From positions 124,001-188,000 of the forward strand of contig NW_025963612.1 of assembly GCF_910591885.1 (NCBI RefSeq): a stretch of 64,000 nucleotides of DNA. Reading direction: 5' to 3'. Under the pieces are notes generated by a model. It searched no databases, was not told the DNA's origin, and worked only from the letters and a program-made list of their open reading frames with translations. A program made the position numbers and the translations under genes. The DNA is from Bombus terrestris (taxonomy: Eukaryota > Arthropoda > Insecta > Hymenoptera > Apidae). How positions within the stretch are numbered: position 1 is the first letter of the stretch; each line of letters opens with the position of its first letter. Below are positions 27,801-41,740 of the stretch, piece after piece.

Positions 27801-29690
27801 ACGGTGTCCAACGGTGTCCCACGTTGTCCCACGTTGTCCCACGATGTCCCACGTTGTCCCACGTTGTCCGACGTTGTCCCACGTTGTCCCACGTTGTCCC
27901 ACGTTGTCCCACGGTGTCCCACGATGTCCCACGTTGTCCCACGTTGTCCCACGTTGTCCCACGATGTCCCACGTTGTCCCACGTTGTCCCACGGTGTCCA
28001 ACGATGTCCAACGGTGTCCAGCGATGTCCAACGGTGTCCCACGTTGTCCCACGTTTTCCCACGTTGTCCCACGTTGTCCCACGTTGTCCCACGTTGTCCC
28101 ACGTTGTCCCACGTTGTCCCACGTTGTCCCACGTTGTCCCACGGTGTCCAACGATGTCCAACGGTGTCCAGCGATGTCCAACGGTGTCCCACGTTGTCCC
28201 ACGTTTTCCCCCGTTGTCCCACGGTGTCCAACGATGTCCAACGGTGTCCAACGGTGTCCCACGGTGTCCAACGGTGTCCCACGTTGTCCCACGTTGTCCC
28301 ACGTTGTCCCACGTTGTCCCACGTTGTCCCACGTTGTCCCACGTTGTCCAACGATGTCCAACGGTGTCCCACGTTGTCCCACGTTGTTCCATGGTTTCCC
28401 ACGTTGTCCCACGTTGTCCCACGTGGTCCCACGTTGTCCCACGTTGTCCCACGTTGTCCCACGTTGTCCCACGGTGTCCAACGATGTCCAAAGGTGTCCA
28501 ACGGTGTCCAACGGTGTCCAACGATGTCCAACGATGTCCAACGATGTCCAACGGTGTCCAACGATGTCCAACGATGTCCAACAGTGTCCCACGATGTCCA
28601 ACGATGTCCAACGATGTCCAACGGTGTCCAACGATGTCCAACGGTGTCCAACGATGTCCCACGATGTCCAACGGTGTCCCACGATGTCCAACGATGTCCA
28701 ACGATGTCCAACGGTGTCCAACGGTGTCCCACGTTGTCCCACGTTGTCCCACGTTGTCCCACGTTGTCCCACGTTGTCCCACGTTGTCCCACGTTGTCCC
28801 ACGTTGTCCCACGTTGTCCCACGGTGTCCAACGATGTCCAACGGTGTCCCACGTTGTCCAACGGTGTCCCACGTTGTCCCACGTTGTCCCACGTTGTCCC
28901 ACGTTGTCCCACGATGTCCCACGTTGTCCCACGTTGTCCCACGTTGTCCCACGTTGTCCCACGTTGTCCCACGTGGTCCCACGTCGTCCCACGTTGTCCC
29001 ACGTTGTCCCACGTTGTCCCACGATGTCCCACGTTGTCCCACGTTGTCCCACGTTGTCCCACGATGTCCCACGTTGTCCCACGTTGTCCCACGTTGTCCC
29101 ACGTTGTCCCACGATGTCCCACGTTGTCCCACGTTGTCCCACGTTGTCCCACGTTGTCCCACGGTGTCCAACGATGTCCAACGGTGTCCAACGGTGTCCC
29201 ACGGTGTCCAACGGTGTCCCACGTTGTCCCACGTTGTCCCACGTTGTCCCACGTTGTCCCACGTTGTCCCACGATGTCCCACGTTGTCCCACGTTGTCCG
29301 ACGTTGTCCCACGTTGTCCCACGTTGTCCCACGTTGTCCCACGGTGTCCCACGATGTCCCACGTTGTCCCACGTTGTCCCACGTTGTCCCACGATGTCCC
29401 ACGTTGTCCCACGTTGTCCCACGGTGTCCAACGATGTCCAACGGTGTCCAGCGATGTCCAACGGTGTCCCACGTTGTCCCACGTTTTCCCACGTTGTCCC
29501 ACGTTGTCCCACGTTGTCCCACGTTGTCCCACGTTGTCCCACGTTGTCCCACGTTGTCCCACGTTGTCCCACGTTGTCCCACGATGTCCCACGTTGTCCC
29601 ACGTTGTCCCACGTTGTCCCACGTTGTCCCACGTTGTCCCACGTTGTCCCACGTTGTCCCACGTTGTCCCACGTTGTCCCACGTTGTCCC
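23571..29690 (+). repeat. 4.9-kb-offset duplication: 23,571-24,800 and 28,471-29,690
   Basis: aaggtgtcca 23,591/28,491, acagtgtccc 23,681/28,581, acgtcgtccc 24,091/28,981, L 24,401/29,291, K 24,561/29,451 and G 24,591/29,481 match at 4,900 then 4,890 bp. accttgtccc at 23,891 has no partner at 28,791, so that substitution arose in or was lost from one copy. This block overlaps the 2.31-kb duplication, giving a nested history. Confidence 0.75.
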
Positions 29691-32640
29691 ACGTTGTCCC
29701 ACGTTGTCCAACGATGTCCAACGGTGTCCCACGTTGTCCCACGTTGTTCCATGGTTTCCCACGTTGTCCCACGTTGTCCCACGTTGTCCCACGGTGTCCA
29801 ACGATGTCCAACGGTGTCCAACGGTGTCCAACGGTGTCCAACGGTGTCCAACGGTGTCCCACGTTGTCCCACGTTGTCCCACGTTGTCCCACGGTGTCCA
29901 ACGATGTCCAACGGTGTCCCACGTTGTCCCACGTTGTCCCACGTTGTCCCACGTTGTCCCACGTTGTCCCACGATGTCCCACGTTGTCCCACGTTGTCCC
30001 ACGTTGTCCCACGTTGTCCCACGTTGTCCCACGTTGTCCCACGTTGTCCCACGTTGTCCCACGTTGTCCCACGTTGTCCCACGTTGTCCCACGTTGTCCC
30101 ACGTTGTCCCACGTTGTCCCACGGTGTCCAACGGTGTCCAACGATGTCCCACGTTGTCCCACGTTGTCCCACGTTGTCCCACGTTGTCCCACGTTGTCCC
30201 ACGTTGTCCCACGTTGTCCAACGATGTCCAACGGTGTCCCACGTTGTCCCACGTTGTTCCATGGTTTCCCACGTTGTCCCACGTTGTCCCACGTTGTCCC
30301 ACGGTGTCCAACGATGTCCAACGGTGTCCAACGGTGTCCAACGGTGTCCAACGGTGTCCAACGGTGTCCCACGTTGTCCCACGTTGTCCCACGTTGTCCC
30401 ACGGTGTCCAACGATGTCCAACGGTGTCCCACGTTGTCCCACGTTGGCCCACGTTGTCCCACGTTGTCCCACGTTGTCCCACGATGTCCCACGTTGTCCC
30501 ACGTTGTCCCACGTTGTCCCACGTTGTCCCACGTTGTCCCACGTTGTCCCACGTTGTCCCACGTTGTCCCACGTTGTCCCACGTTGTCCCACGTTGTCCC
30601 ACGTTGTCCCACGTTGTCCCACGTTGTCCCACGTTGTCCCACGGTGTCCAACGGTGTCCAACGATGTCCCACGTTGTCCCACGTTGTCCCACGTTGTCCC
30701 ACGTTGTCCCACGATGTCCCACGTTGTCCCACGTTGTCCCACGTTGTCCCACGTTGTCCCACGTTGTCCCACGTTGTCCCACGTTGTCCCACGTTGTCCC
30801 ACGTTGTCCCACGTTGTCCCACGTTGTCCCACGGTGTCCAACGGTGTCCCACGATGTCCCACGTTGTCCCACGTTGTCCCACGTTGTCCCACGTTGTCCC
30901 ACGTTGTCCCACGTTGTCCCACGGTGTCCAACGATGTCCAACGATGTCCAACGGTGTCCCACGTTGTCCCACGTTGTTCCATGGTTTCCCACGTTGTCCC
31001 ACGTTGTCCCACGTTGTCCCACGGTGTCCAACGATGTCCAACGGTGTCCAACGGTGTCCAACGGTGTCCAACGGTGTCCCACGTTGTCCCACGTTGTCCC
31101 ACGTTGTCCCACGTTGTCCCACGATGTCCCACGTTGTCCCACGTTGTCGCACGTTGTCCCACGATGTCCCACGTTGTCCCACGTTGTCCCACGTTGTCCC
31201 ACGTTGTCCTACGATGTCCCACGTTGTCCCACGTTGTCCCACGTTGTCCCACGTTGTCCCACGGTGTCCAACGATGTCCAACGGTGTCCAACGGTGTCCC
31301 ACGGTGTCCAACGGTGTCCCACGTTGTCCCACGTTGTCCCACGTTGTCCCACGTTGTCCGACGTTGTCCCACGATGTCCCACGTTGTCCCACGTTGTCCG
31401 ACGTTGTCCCACGTTGTCCCACGTTGTCCCACGTTGTCCCACGGTGTCCCACGATGTCCCACGTTGTCCCACGTTGTCCCACGTTGTCCCACGATGTCCC
31501 ACGTTGTCCCACGTTGTCCCACGGTGTCCAACGATGTCCAACGGTGTCCAGCGATGTCCAACGGTGTCCCACGTTGTCCCACGTTTTCCCACGTTGTCCC
31601 ACGTTGTCCCACGTTGTCCCACGTTGTCCCACGTTGTCCCACGTTGTCCCACGTTGTCCCACGTTGTCCCACGTTGTCCCACGGTGTCCCACGTTGTCCC
31701 ACGTTGTCCCACGTTGTCCCACGTTGTCCCACGTTGTCCCACGTTGTCCCCCGTTGTCCCACGGTGTCCAACGATGTCCAACGGTGTCCAACGGTGTCCC
31801 ACGGTGTCCCACGGTGTCCCACGTTGTCCCACGTTGTCCCACGTTGTCCCACGTTGTCCCACGATGTCCCACGTTGTCCCACGTTGTCCCACGTTGTCCC
31901 ACGTTGTCCCACGATGTCCCACTTTGTCCCACGTTGTCCCACGTTGTCCCACGTTGTCCCACGTTTTCCCACGTTGTCCCACGGTGTCCAACGATGTCCA
32001 ACGGTGTCCAACGGTGTCCAACGGTGTCCAACGGTGTCCCACGTTGTCCCACGTTGTCCCACGATGTCCCACGTTGTCCCACGTTGTCCGACGTTGTCCC
32101 ACGTTGTCCCACGTTGTCCCACGTTGTCCCACGGTGTCCCACGATGTCCCACGTTGTCCCACGTTGTCCCACGTTGTCCCACGATGTCCCACGTTGTCCC
32201 ACGTTGTCCCACGGTGTCCAACGATGTCCAACGGTGTCCAGCGATGTCCAACGGTGTCCCACGTTGTCCCACGTTTTCCCACGTTGTCCCACGTTGTCCC
32301 ACGTTGTCCCACGTTGTCCCACGTTGTCCCACGTTGTCCCACGTTGTCCCACGTTGTCCCACGGTGTCCAACGATGTCCAACGGTGTCCAGCGATGTCCA
32401 ACGGTGTCCCACGTTGTCCCACGTTTTCCCCCGTTGTCCCACGGTGTCCAACGATGTCCAACGGTGTCCAACGGTGTCCCACGGTGTCCAACGGTGTCCC
32501 ACGTTGTCCCACGTTGTCCCACGTTGTCCCACGTTGTCCCACGTTGTCCCACGTTGTCCCACGTTGTCCAACGATGTCCAACGGTGTCCCACGTTGTCCC
32601 ACGTTGTTCCATGGTTTCCCACGTTGTCCCACGTTGTCCC
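25441..32640 (+). repeat. 4.2-kb segmental duplication: 25,441-28,410 and 29,691-32,640
   Basis: H-I pairs 25,491, 26,021, 26,761, 28,381 match 29,741, 30,251, 30,971, 32,601. acgttgtcgc 26,931/31,141, acgttgtcct 26,981/31,201, M 27,531/31,751, actttgtccc 27,701/31,921 and the odd junction acgttttccc + ccgttgtccc at 28,201/32,421 also match. The offset moves from 4,250 to 4,210 to 4,220 bp. After the last H-I pair the copies part (28,421 is a J unit; 32,671 is acggtgtcta, a + strand TAA at 32,679-32,681). Differences inside include actgtgtcca at 27,041 only and acgttggccc at 30,441 only. Confidence 0.85.
28471..28720 (+). repeat. acgatgtcca-rich block (example; 11 similar blocks in class I)
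   Basis: Almost every unit here is acgatgtcca or acggtgtcca, so position 4 is rarely t and GC is lower than in the rest of the array. Similar blocks: 6,471-6,660; 11,061-11,250; 16,031-16,280; 19,951-20,130; 21,251-21,500; 23,571-23,820; 32,811-33,080; 34,521-34,700; 38,671-38,850; 43,301-43,530. Runs of two to four acgatgtcca alternate with single acggtgtcca, and the series usually ends in acgatgtcca x3 then acggtgtcca or acggtgtccc. These blocks lack GGG triplets on the - strand except at their D units. Confidence 0.75.
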
Positions 32641-33130
32641 ACGTTGTCCCACGGTGTCCAACGATGTCCAACGGTGTCTAACGGTGTCCAACGGTGTCCA
32701 ACGGTGTCCCACGTTGTCCCACGTTGTCCCACGTTGTCCCACGATGTCCCACGTTGTCCCACGTTGTCCCACGTTGTCCCACGTTGTCCCACGTTGTCCC
32801 ACGTTGTCCCACGGTGTCCAACGATGTCCAACGGTGTCCAACGGTGTCCAACGGTGTCCAACGATGTCCAACGATGTCCAACGATGTCCAACGGTGTCCA
32901 ACGATGTCCACCGATGTCCAACGGTGTCCCACGATGTCCAACGATGTCCAACGATGTCCAACGGTGTCCAACGATGTCCAACGGTGTCCAACGATGTCCA
33001 ACGATGTCCAACGGTGTCCCACGATGTCCAACGATGTCCAACGATGTCCAACGGTGTCCAACGGTGTCCAACGGTGTCCCACGGTGTCCAACGGTGTCCC
33101 ACGTTGTCCCACGTTGTCCCACGTTGTCCC

Positions 33131-36100
33131 ACGTTGTCCCACGATGTCCCACGTTGTCCAACGGTGTCCAACGGTGTCCAACGATGTCCAACGATGTCCA
33201 ACGGTGTCCCACGATGTCCCACGTTGTCCCACGTTGTCCCACGTTGTCCCACGTTGTCCCACGTTGTCCAACGATGTCCAACGGTGTCCCACGTTGTCCC
33301 ACGTTGTTCCATGGTTTCCCACGTGGTCCCACGTTGTCCCACGTTGTCCCACGTTGTCCCACGGTGTCCCACGATGTCCCACGTTGTCCCACGTTGTCCC
33401 ACGTTGTCCCACGATGTCCCACGTTGTCCCACGTTGTCCCACGGTGTCCAACGATGTCCAACGGTGTCGAGCGATGTCCAACGGTGTCCCACGTTGTCCC
33501 ACGTTTTCCCACGTTGTCCCACGTTGTCCCACGTTGTCCCACGTTGTCCCACGTTGTCCCACGTTGTCCCACGTTGTCCCACGTTGTCCCACGGTGTCCA
33601 ACGATGTCCAACGGTGTCCAGCGATGTCCAACGGTGTCCCACGTTGTCCCACGTTTTCCCACGTTGTCCCACGTTGTCCCACGGTGTCCAACGATGTCCA
33701 ACGATGTCCAACGGTGTCCCACGTTGTCCCACGTTGTTCCATGGTTTCCCACGTTGTCCCACGTTGTCCCACGTTGTCCCACGGTGTCCAACGATGTCCA
33801 ACGGTGTCCAACGGTGTCCAACGGTGTCCCACGTTGTCCCACGTTGTCCCACGTTGTCCCACGTTGTCCCACGTTGTCCCACGATGTCCCACGTTGTCCC
33901 ACGTTGTCCCACGTTGTCCCACGTTGTCCCACGTGGTCCCACGTTGTCCCACGTTGTCCCACGGTGTCCAACGGTGTCCCACGTTGTCCCACGTTGTCCC
34001 ACGTTGTCCCACGTGGTCCCACGTTGTCCCACGTTGTCCCACGGTGTCCAACGATGTCCAACGGTGTCCCACGTTGTCCAACGGTGTCCCACGTTGTCCC
34101 ACGTTGTCCCACGTTGTCCCACGTTGTCCCACGATGTCCCACGTTGTCCCACGTTGTCCCACGTTGTCCCACGTTGTCCCACGTTGTCCCACGTTGTCCC
34201 ACGTTGTCCCACGTTGTCCCACGTTGTCCCACGTTGTCCCCCGTTGTCCCACGGTGTCCAACGATGTCCAACGGTGTCCAACGGTGTCCCACGGTGTCCA
34301 ACGGTGTCCCACGTTGTCCCACGTTGTTCCATGGTTTCCCACGTTGTCCCACGTTGTCCCACGTTGTCCCACGGTGTCCAACGATGTCCAACGGTGTCCA
34401 ACGGTGTCCAACGGTGTCCAACGGTGTCCCACGTTGTCCCACGTTGTCCCACGTTGTCCCACGATGTCCCACGTTGTCCCACGTTGTCCCACGTTGTCCC
34501 ACGTTGTCCCACGTTGTCCCACGTTGTCCAACGATGTCCAACGATGTCCAACGGTGTCCCACGATGTCCAACGATGTCCAACGATGTCCAACGGTGTCCA
34601 ACGATGTCCAACGGTGTCCAACGATGTCCAACGATGTCCAACGGTGTCCCACGATGTCCAACGATGTCCAACGATGTCCAACGGTGTCCAACGGTGTCCC
34701 ACGTTGTCCCACGTTGTCCCACGTTGTCCCACGTTGTCCCACGTTGTCCCACGTTGTCCCACGTTGTCCCACGTGGTCCCACGTTGTCCCACGTTGTCCC
34801 ACGGTGTCCAACGATGTCCAACGGTGTCCCACGTTGTCCAACGGTGTCCCACGTTGTCCCACGTTGTCCCACGTTGTCCCACGTTGTCCCACGATGTCCC
34901 ACGTTGTCCCACGTTGTCCCACGTTGTCCCACGTTGTCCCACGTTGTCCCACGTGGTCCCACGTCGTCCCACGTTGTCCCACGTTGTCCCACGTTGTCCC
35001 ACGATGTCCCACGTTGTCCCACGTTGTCCCACGTTGTCCCACGATGTCCCACGTTGTCCCACGTTGTCCCACGTTGTCCCACGTTGTCCCACGATGTCCC
35101 ACGTTGTCCCACGTTGTCCCACGTTGTCCCACGTTGTCCCACGGTGTCCAACGATGTCCAACGGTGTCCAACGGTGTCCCACGGTGTCCAACGGTGTCCC
35201 ACGTTGTCCCACGTTGTCCCACGTTGTCCCACGTTGTCCCACGATGTCCCACGTTGTCCCACGTTGTCCGACGTTGTCCCACGTTGTCCCACGTTGTCCC
35301 ACGTTGTCCCACGGTGTCCCACGATGTCCCACGTTGTTCCGTGGTTTCCCACGTTGTCCCACGTTGTCCCACGTTGTCCCACGGTGTCCAACGATGTCCA
35401 ACGGTGTCCAACGGTGTCCAACGGTGTCCAACGGTGTCCCACGTTGTCCCACGTTGTCCCACGTTGTCCCACGATGTCCCACGTTGTCCCACGTTGTCCC
35501 ACGTTGTCCCACGTTGTCCCACGATGTCCCACGTTGTCCCACGTTGTCCCACGTTGTCCCACGTTGTCCGACGTTGTCCCACGTTGTCCCACGTTGTCCC
35601 ACGTTGTCCCACGTTGTCCCACGTTGTCCCACGTTGTCCCACGGTGTCCAACGATGTCCAACGGTGTCCAACGGTGTCCCACGTTGTCCCACGTTGTCCC
35701 ACGTTGTCCCACGTTGTCCCACGTTGTCCCACGTTGTCCCACGTTGTCCCACGTTGTCCAACGATGTCCAACGGTGTCCCACGTTGTCCCACGTTGTGCC
35801 ACGTTGTCCCACGTTGTCCCACGTTGTCCCACGTTGTCCCACGTTGTCCCACGTTGTCCCACGTTGTCCCACGTTGTGCCACGTTGTCCCACGTTGTCCC
35901 ACGTTGTCCCACGTTGTCGCACGATGTCCCACGTTGTCCCACGTTGTCCCACGTTGTCCCACGTTGTCCCACGTTGTCCCACGTTGTCCCACGTTGTCCC
36001 ACGTTGTCCCACGTTGTCCCACGTTGTCCCACGGTGTCCAACGGTGTCCCACGATGTCCCACGTTGTCCCACGTTGTCCCACGTTGTCCCACGTTGTCCC

Positions 36101-39100
36101 ACGTTGTCCCACGTTGTCCCACGGTGTCCAACGATGTCCAACGATGTCCAACGGTGTCCCACGTTGTCCCACGTTGTTCCATGGTTTCCCACGTTGTCCC
36201 ACGTTGTCCCACGTTGTCCCACGGTGTCCAACGATGTCCAACGGTGTCCAACGGTGTCCAACGGTGTCCAACGGTGTCCCACGTTGTCCCACGTTGTCCC
36301 ACGTTGTCCCACGTTGTCCCACGATGTCCCACGTTGTCCCACGTTGTCGCACGTTGTCCCACGATGTCCCACGTTGTCCCACGTTGTCCCACGTTGTCCC
36401 ACGTTGTCCTACGCTGTCCCACGTTGTCCCACGTTGTCCCACGTTGTCCCACGTTGTCCCACGGTGTCCAACGATGTCCAACGGTGTCCAACGGTGTCCC
36501 ACGGTGTCCAACGGTGTCCCACGTTGTCCCACGTTGTCCCACGTTGTCCCACGTTGTCCCACGTTGTCCCACGATGTCCCACGTTGTCCCACGTTGTCCG
36601 ACGTTGTCCCACGTTGTCCCACGTTGTCCCACGTTGTCCCACGGTGTCCCACGATGTCCCACGTTGTCCCACGTTGTCCCACGTTGTCCCACGATGTCCC
36701 ACGTTGTCCCACGTTGTCCCACGGTGTCCAACGATGTCCAACGGTGTCCAGCGATGTCCAACGGTGTCCCACGTTGTCCCACGTTTTCCCACGTTGTCCC
36801 ACGTTGTCCCACGTTGTCCCACGTTGTCCCACGGTGTCCAACGATGTCCAACGGTGTCCAACGGTGTCCAACGGTGTCCAACGGTGTCCCACGTTGTCCC
36901 ACGTTGTCCCACGTTGTCCCACGTTGTCCCACGTTGTCCCACGATGTCCCACGTTGTCCCACGTTGTCCCACGTTGTCCCACGGTGTCCAACGATGTCCA
37001 ACGGTGTCCAACGGTGTCCCACGGTGTCCAACGGTGTCCCACGTTGTCCCACGTTGTCCCACGTTGTCCCACGTTGTCCCACGTTGTCCCACGTTGTCCC
37101 ACGTTGTCCAACGATGTCCAACGGTGTCCCACGTTGTCCCACGTTGTTCCATGGTTTCCCACGTTGTCCCACGTTGTCCCACGTTGTCCCACGGTGTCCA
37201 ACGATGTCCCACGGTGTCCAACGGTTTCCAACGGTGTCCAACGGTGTCCCACGTTGTCCCACGTTGTCCCACGTTGTCCCACGATGTCCCACGTTGTCCA
37301 ACGGTGTCCAACGGTGTCCAACGATGTCCAACGATGTCCAACGGTGTCCCACGATGTCCCACGTTGTCCCACGTTGTCCCACGTTGTCCCACGTTGTCCC
37401 ACGTTGTCCAACGATGTCCAACGGTGTCCCACGTTGTCCCACGTTGTTCCATGGTTTCCCACGTGGTCCCACGTTGTCCCACGTTGTCCCACGTTGTCCC
37501 ACGGTGTCCCACGATGTCCCACGTTGTCCCACGTTGTCCCACGTTGTCCCACGATGTCCCACGTTGTCCCACGTTGTCCCACGGTGTCCAACGATGTCCA
37601 ACGGTGTCCAGCGATGTCCAACGGTGTCCCACGTTGTCCCACGTTTTCCCACGTTGTCCCACGTTGTCCCACGTTGTCCCACGTTGTCCCACGTTGTCCC
37701 ACGTTGTCCCACGTTGTCCCACGTTGTCCCACGGTGTCCAACGATGTCCAACGGTGTCCAGCGATGTCCAACGGTGTCCCACGTTGTCCCACGTTTTCCC
37801 ACGTTGTCCCACGTTGTCCCACGGTGTCCAACGATGTCCAACGATGTCCAACGGTGTCCCACGTTGTCCCACGTTGTTCCATGGTTTCCCACGTTGTCCC
37901 ACGTTGTCCCACGTTGTCCCACGGTGTCCAACGATGTCCAACGGTGTCCAACGGTGTCCAACGGTGTCCCACGTTGTCCCACGTTGTCCCACGTTGTCCC
38001 ACGTTGTCCCACGTTGTCCCACGATGTCCCACGTTGTCCCACGTTGTCCCACGTTGTCCCACGTTGTCCCACGTTGTCCCACGTTGTCCCACGTTGTCCC
38101 ACGGTGTCCAACGGTGTCCCACGTTGTCCCACGTTGTCCCACGTTGTCCCACGTGGTCCCACGTTGTCCCACGTTGTCCCACGGTGTCCAACGATGTCCA
38201 ACGGTGTCCCACGTTGTCCAACGGTGTCCCACGTTGTCCCACGTTGTCCCACGTTGTCCCACGGTGTCCCACGATGTCCCACGTTGTCCCACGTTGTCCC
38301 ACGTTGTCCCACGTTGTCCCACGTTGTCCCACGTTGTCCCACGTTGTCCCACGTTGTCCCACGTTGTCCCACGTTGTCCCACGTTGTCCCCCGTTGTCCC
38401 ACGGTGTCCAACGATGTCCAACGGTGTCCAACGGTGTCCCACGGTGTCCAACGGTGTCCCACGTTGTCCCACGTTGTTCCATGGTTTCCCACGTTGTCCC
38501 ACGTTGTCCCACGTTGTCCCACGGTGTCCAACGATGTCCAACGGTGTCCAACGGTGTCCAACGGTGTCCAACGGTGTCCCACGTTGTCCCACGTTGTCCC
38601 ACGTTGTCCCACGATGTCCCACGTTGTCCCACGTTGTCCCACGTTGTCCCACGTTGTCCCACGTTGTCCCACGTTGTCCAACGATGTCCAACGATGTCCA
38701 ACGGTGTCCCACGATGTCCAACGATGTCCAACGATGTCCAACGGTGTCCAACGATGTCCAACGGTGTCCAACGATGTCCAACGATGTCCAACGGTGTCCC
38801 ACGATGTCCAACGATGTCCAACGATGTCCAACGGTGTCCAACGGTGTCCCACGTTGTCCCACGTTGTCCCACGTTGTCCCACGTTGTCCCACGTTGTCCC
38901 ACGTTGTCCCACGTTGTCCCACGTGGTCCCACGTTGTCCCACGTTGTCCCACGGTGTCCAACGATGTCCAACGGTGTCCCACGTTGTCCAACGGTGTCCC
39001 ACGTTGTCCCACGTTGTCCCACGTTGTCCCACGTTGTCCCACGATGTCCCACGTTGTCCCACGTTGTCCCACGTTGTCCCACGTTGTCCCACGTTGTCCC

Positions 39101-39480
39101 ACGTGGTCCCACGTCGTCCCACGTTGTCCCACGTTGTCCCACGTTGTCCCACGATGTCCCACGTTGTCCCACGTTGTCCCACGTTGTCCCACGATGTCCC
39201 ACGTTGTCCCACGTTGTCCCACGTTGTCCCACGTTGTCCCACGATGTCCCACGTTGTCCCACGTTGTCCCACGTTGTCCCACGTTGTCCCACGGTGTCCA
39301 ACGATGTCCAACGGTGTCCAACGGTGTCCCACGGTGTCCAACGGTGTCCCACGTTGTCCCACGTTGTCCCACGTTGTCCCACGTTGTCCCACGTTGTCCC
39401 ACGTTGTCCCACGTTGTCCGACGTTGTCCCACGTTGTCCCACGTTGTCCCACGTTGTCCCACGGTGTCCCACGATGTCCC
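33131..39480 (+). repeat. 4.15-kb segmental duplication: 33,131-35,330 and 37,271-39,480
   Basis: F 33,141/37,281, H-I followed at once by J 33,301/37,441, K 33,481/37,611, H-I 33,731/37,871 and 34,321/38,471, M 34,241/38,391, acgtcgtccc 34,961/39,111, L 35,261/39,411 and the D-F pair 35,311/39,461 correspond at 4,130-4,150 bp. The first copy has acggtgtcga at 33,471; the second has acggtgtccc at 38,261. The copies part at 35,331/39,481. Confidence 0.8.
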
Positions 39481-41740
39481 ACGTTGTCCCACGTTGTCCC
39501 ACGTTGTCCCACGTTGTCCCACGTTGTCCCACGTTGTCCCACGATGTCCCACGTTGTCCCACGTTGTCCCACGTTGTCCCACGTTGTCCCACGTTGTCCC
39601 ACGTTGTCCCACGTTGTCCCACGTTGTCCCACGTTGTCCCACGTTGTCCCACGTTGTCCCACGGTGTCCAACGATGTCCAACGGTGTCCAACGGTGTCCC
39701 ACGGTGTCCAACGGTGTCCCACGTTGTCCCACGTTGTCCCACGTTGTCCCACGTTGTCCCACGTTGTCCCACGTTGTCCCACGTTGTCCAACGATGTCCA
39801 ACGGTGTCCCACGTTGTCCCACGTTGTTCCATGGTTTCCCACGTTGTCCCACGTTGTCCCACGTTGTCCCACGGTGTCCAACGATGTCCAACGGTGTCCA
39901 ACGGTGTCCAACGGTGTCCAACGGTGTCCAACGGTGTCCCACGTTGTCCCACGTTGTCCCACGTTGTCCCACGGTGTCCAACGATGTCCAACGGTGTCCC
40001 ACGTTGTCCCACGTTGTCCCACGTTGTCCCACGTTGTCCCACGTTGTCCCACGATGTCCCACGTTGTCCCACGTTGTCCCACGTTGTCCCACGTTGTCCC
40101 ACGGTGTCCAACGATGTCCAACGGTGTCCAGCGATGTCCAACGGTGTCCCACGTTGTCCCACGTTTTCCCACGTTGTCCCACGTTGTCCCACGGTGTCCA
40201 ACGATGTAAAACGATGTCCAACGGTGTCCCACGTTGTCCCACGTTGTTCCGTGGTTTCCCACGTTGTCCCACGTTGTCCCACGTTGTCCCACGGTGTCCA
40301 ACGATGTCCAACGGTGTCCAACGGTGTCCAACGGTGTCCAACGGTGTCCCACGTTGTCCCACGTTGTCCCACGTTGTCCCACGATGTCCCACGTTGTCCC
40401 ACGTTGTCCCACGTTGTCCCACGTTGTCCCACGATGTCCCACGTTGTCCCACGTTGTCCCACGTTGTCCCACGTTGTCCGACGTTGTCCCACGTTGTCCC
40501 ACGTTGTCCCACGTTGTCCCACGTTGTCCCACGTTGTCCCACGTTGTCCCACGGTGTCCAACGATGTCCAACGGTGTCCAACGGTGTCCCACGTTGTCCC
40601 ACGTTGTCCCACGTTGTCCCACGTTGTCCCACGTTGTCCCACGTTGTCCCACGTTGTCCCACGTTGTCCAACGATGTCCAACGGTGTCCCACGTTGTCCC
40701 ACGTTGTCCCACGTTGTCCCACGTTGTCCCACGTTGTCCCACGTTGTCCCACGTTGTCCCACGTTGTCCCACGTTGTCCCACGTTGTGCCACGTTGTCCC
40801 ACGTTGTCCCACGTTGTCCCACGTTGTCGCACGATGTCCCACGTTGTCCCACGTTGTCCCACGTTGTCCCACGTTGTCCCACGTTGTCCCACGTTGTCCC
40901 ACGTTGTCCCACGTTGTCCCACGTTGTCCCACGTTGTCCCACGGTGTCCAACGATGTCCCACGATGTCCCACGTTGTCCCACGTTGTCCCACGTTGTCCC
41001 ACGTTGTCCCACGTTGTCCCACGTTGTCCCACGGTGTCCAACGATGTCCAACGATGTCCAACGGTGTCCCACGTTGTCCCACGTTGTTCCATGGTTTCCC
41101 ACGTTGTCCCACGTTGTCCCACGTTGTCCCACGGTGTCCAACGATGTCCAACGGTGTCCAACGGTGTCCAACGGTGTCCAACGGTGTCCCACGTTGTCCC
41201 ACGTTGTCCCACGTTGTCCCACGTTGTCCCACGATGTCCCACGTTGTCCCACGTTGTCCCACGTTGTCCCACGATGTCCCACGTTGTCCCACGTTGTCCC
41301 ACGTTGTCCCACGTTGTCCTACGATGTCCCACGTTGTCCCACGTTGTCCCACGTTGTCCCACGTTGTCCCACGGTGTCCAACGATGTCCAACGGTGTCCA
41401 ACGGTGTCCCACGGTGTCCAACGGTGTCCCACGTTGTCCCACGTTGTCCCACGTTGTCCCACGTTGTCCCACGTTGTCCCACGATGTCCCACGTTGTCCC
41501 ACGTTGTCCGACGTTGTCCCACGTTGTCCCACGTTGTCCCACGTTGTCCCACGGTGTCCCACGATGTCCCACGTTGTCCCACGTTGTCCCACGTTGTCCC
41601 ACGTTGTCCCACGTTGTCCCACGTTGTCCCACGGTGTCCAACGATGTCCAACGGTGTCCAGCGATGTCCAACGGTGTCCCACGTTGTCCCACGTTTTCCC
41701 ACGTTGTCCCACGTTGTCCCACGTTGTCCCACGTTGTCCC
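35331..41740 (+). repeat. 4.91-kb segmental duplication: 35,331-36,830 and 40,241-41,740
   Basis: Both copies begin with the only two altered H-I pairs of the window (second unit gtggtttccc, 35,341 and 40,251). They share acgttgtgcc 35,871/40,781, acgttgtcgc 35,911/40,821, H-I 36,171/41,081, acgttgtcct 36,401/41,311, K 36,751/41,661 and G 36,781/41,691, all 4,910 bp apart. acgttgtgcc at 35,791 and acgctgtccc at 36,411 are private to the first copy. Just before the second copy, acgatgtaaa at 40,201 gives the only aaa-ending unit seen and a TAA at 40,207-40,209. Confidence 0.85.

Noticed and set aside
5154..32681. 9,175-codon + strand frame in a second register
   Set aside because: It reads the same decapeptide cycle as the first frame because 10 is not a multiple of 3. 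It is bounded only by acgttgaccc before it and acggtgtcta after it, both point substitutions.
4..40209. 13,401-codon open frame on the + strand (repeating SHVVPRCPTL)
   Set aside because: It exists because the repeat unit lacks stop codons. It starts at a TTG, not an ATG, has no non-repetitive domain, and equally long frames exist in the other frames and on the other strand over the same bases. It is not annotated as a gene.
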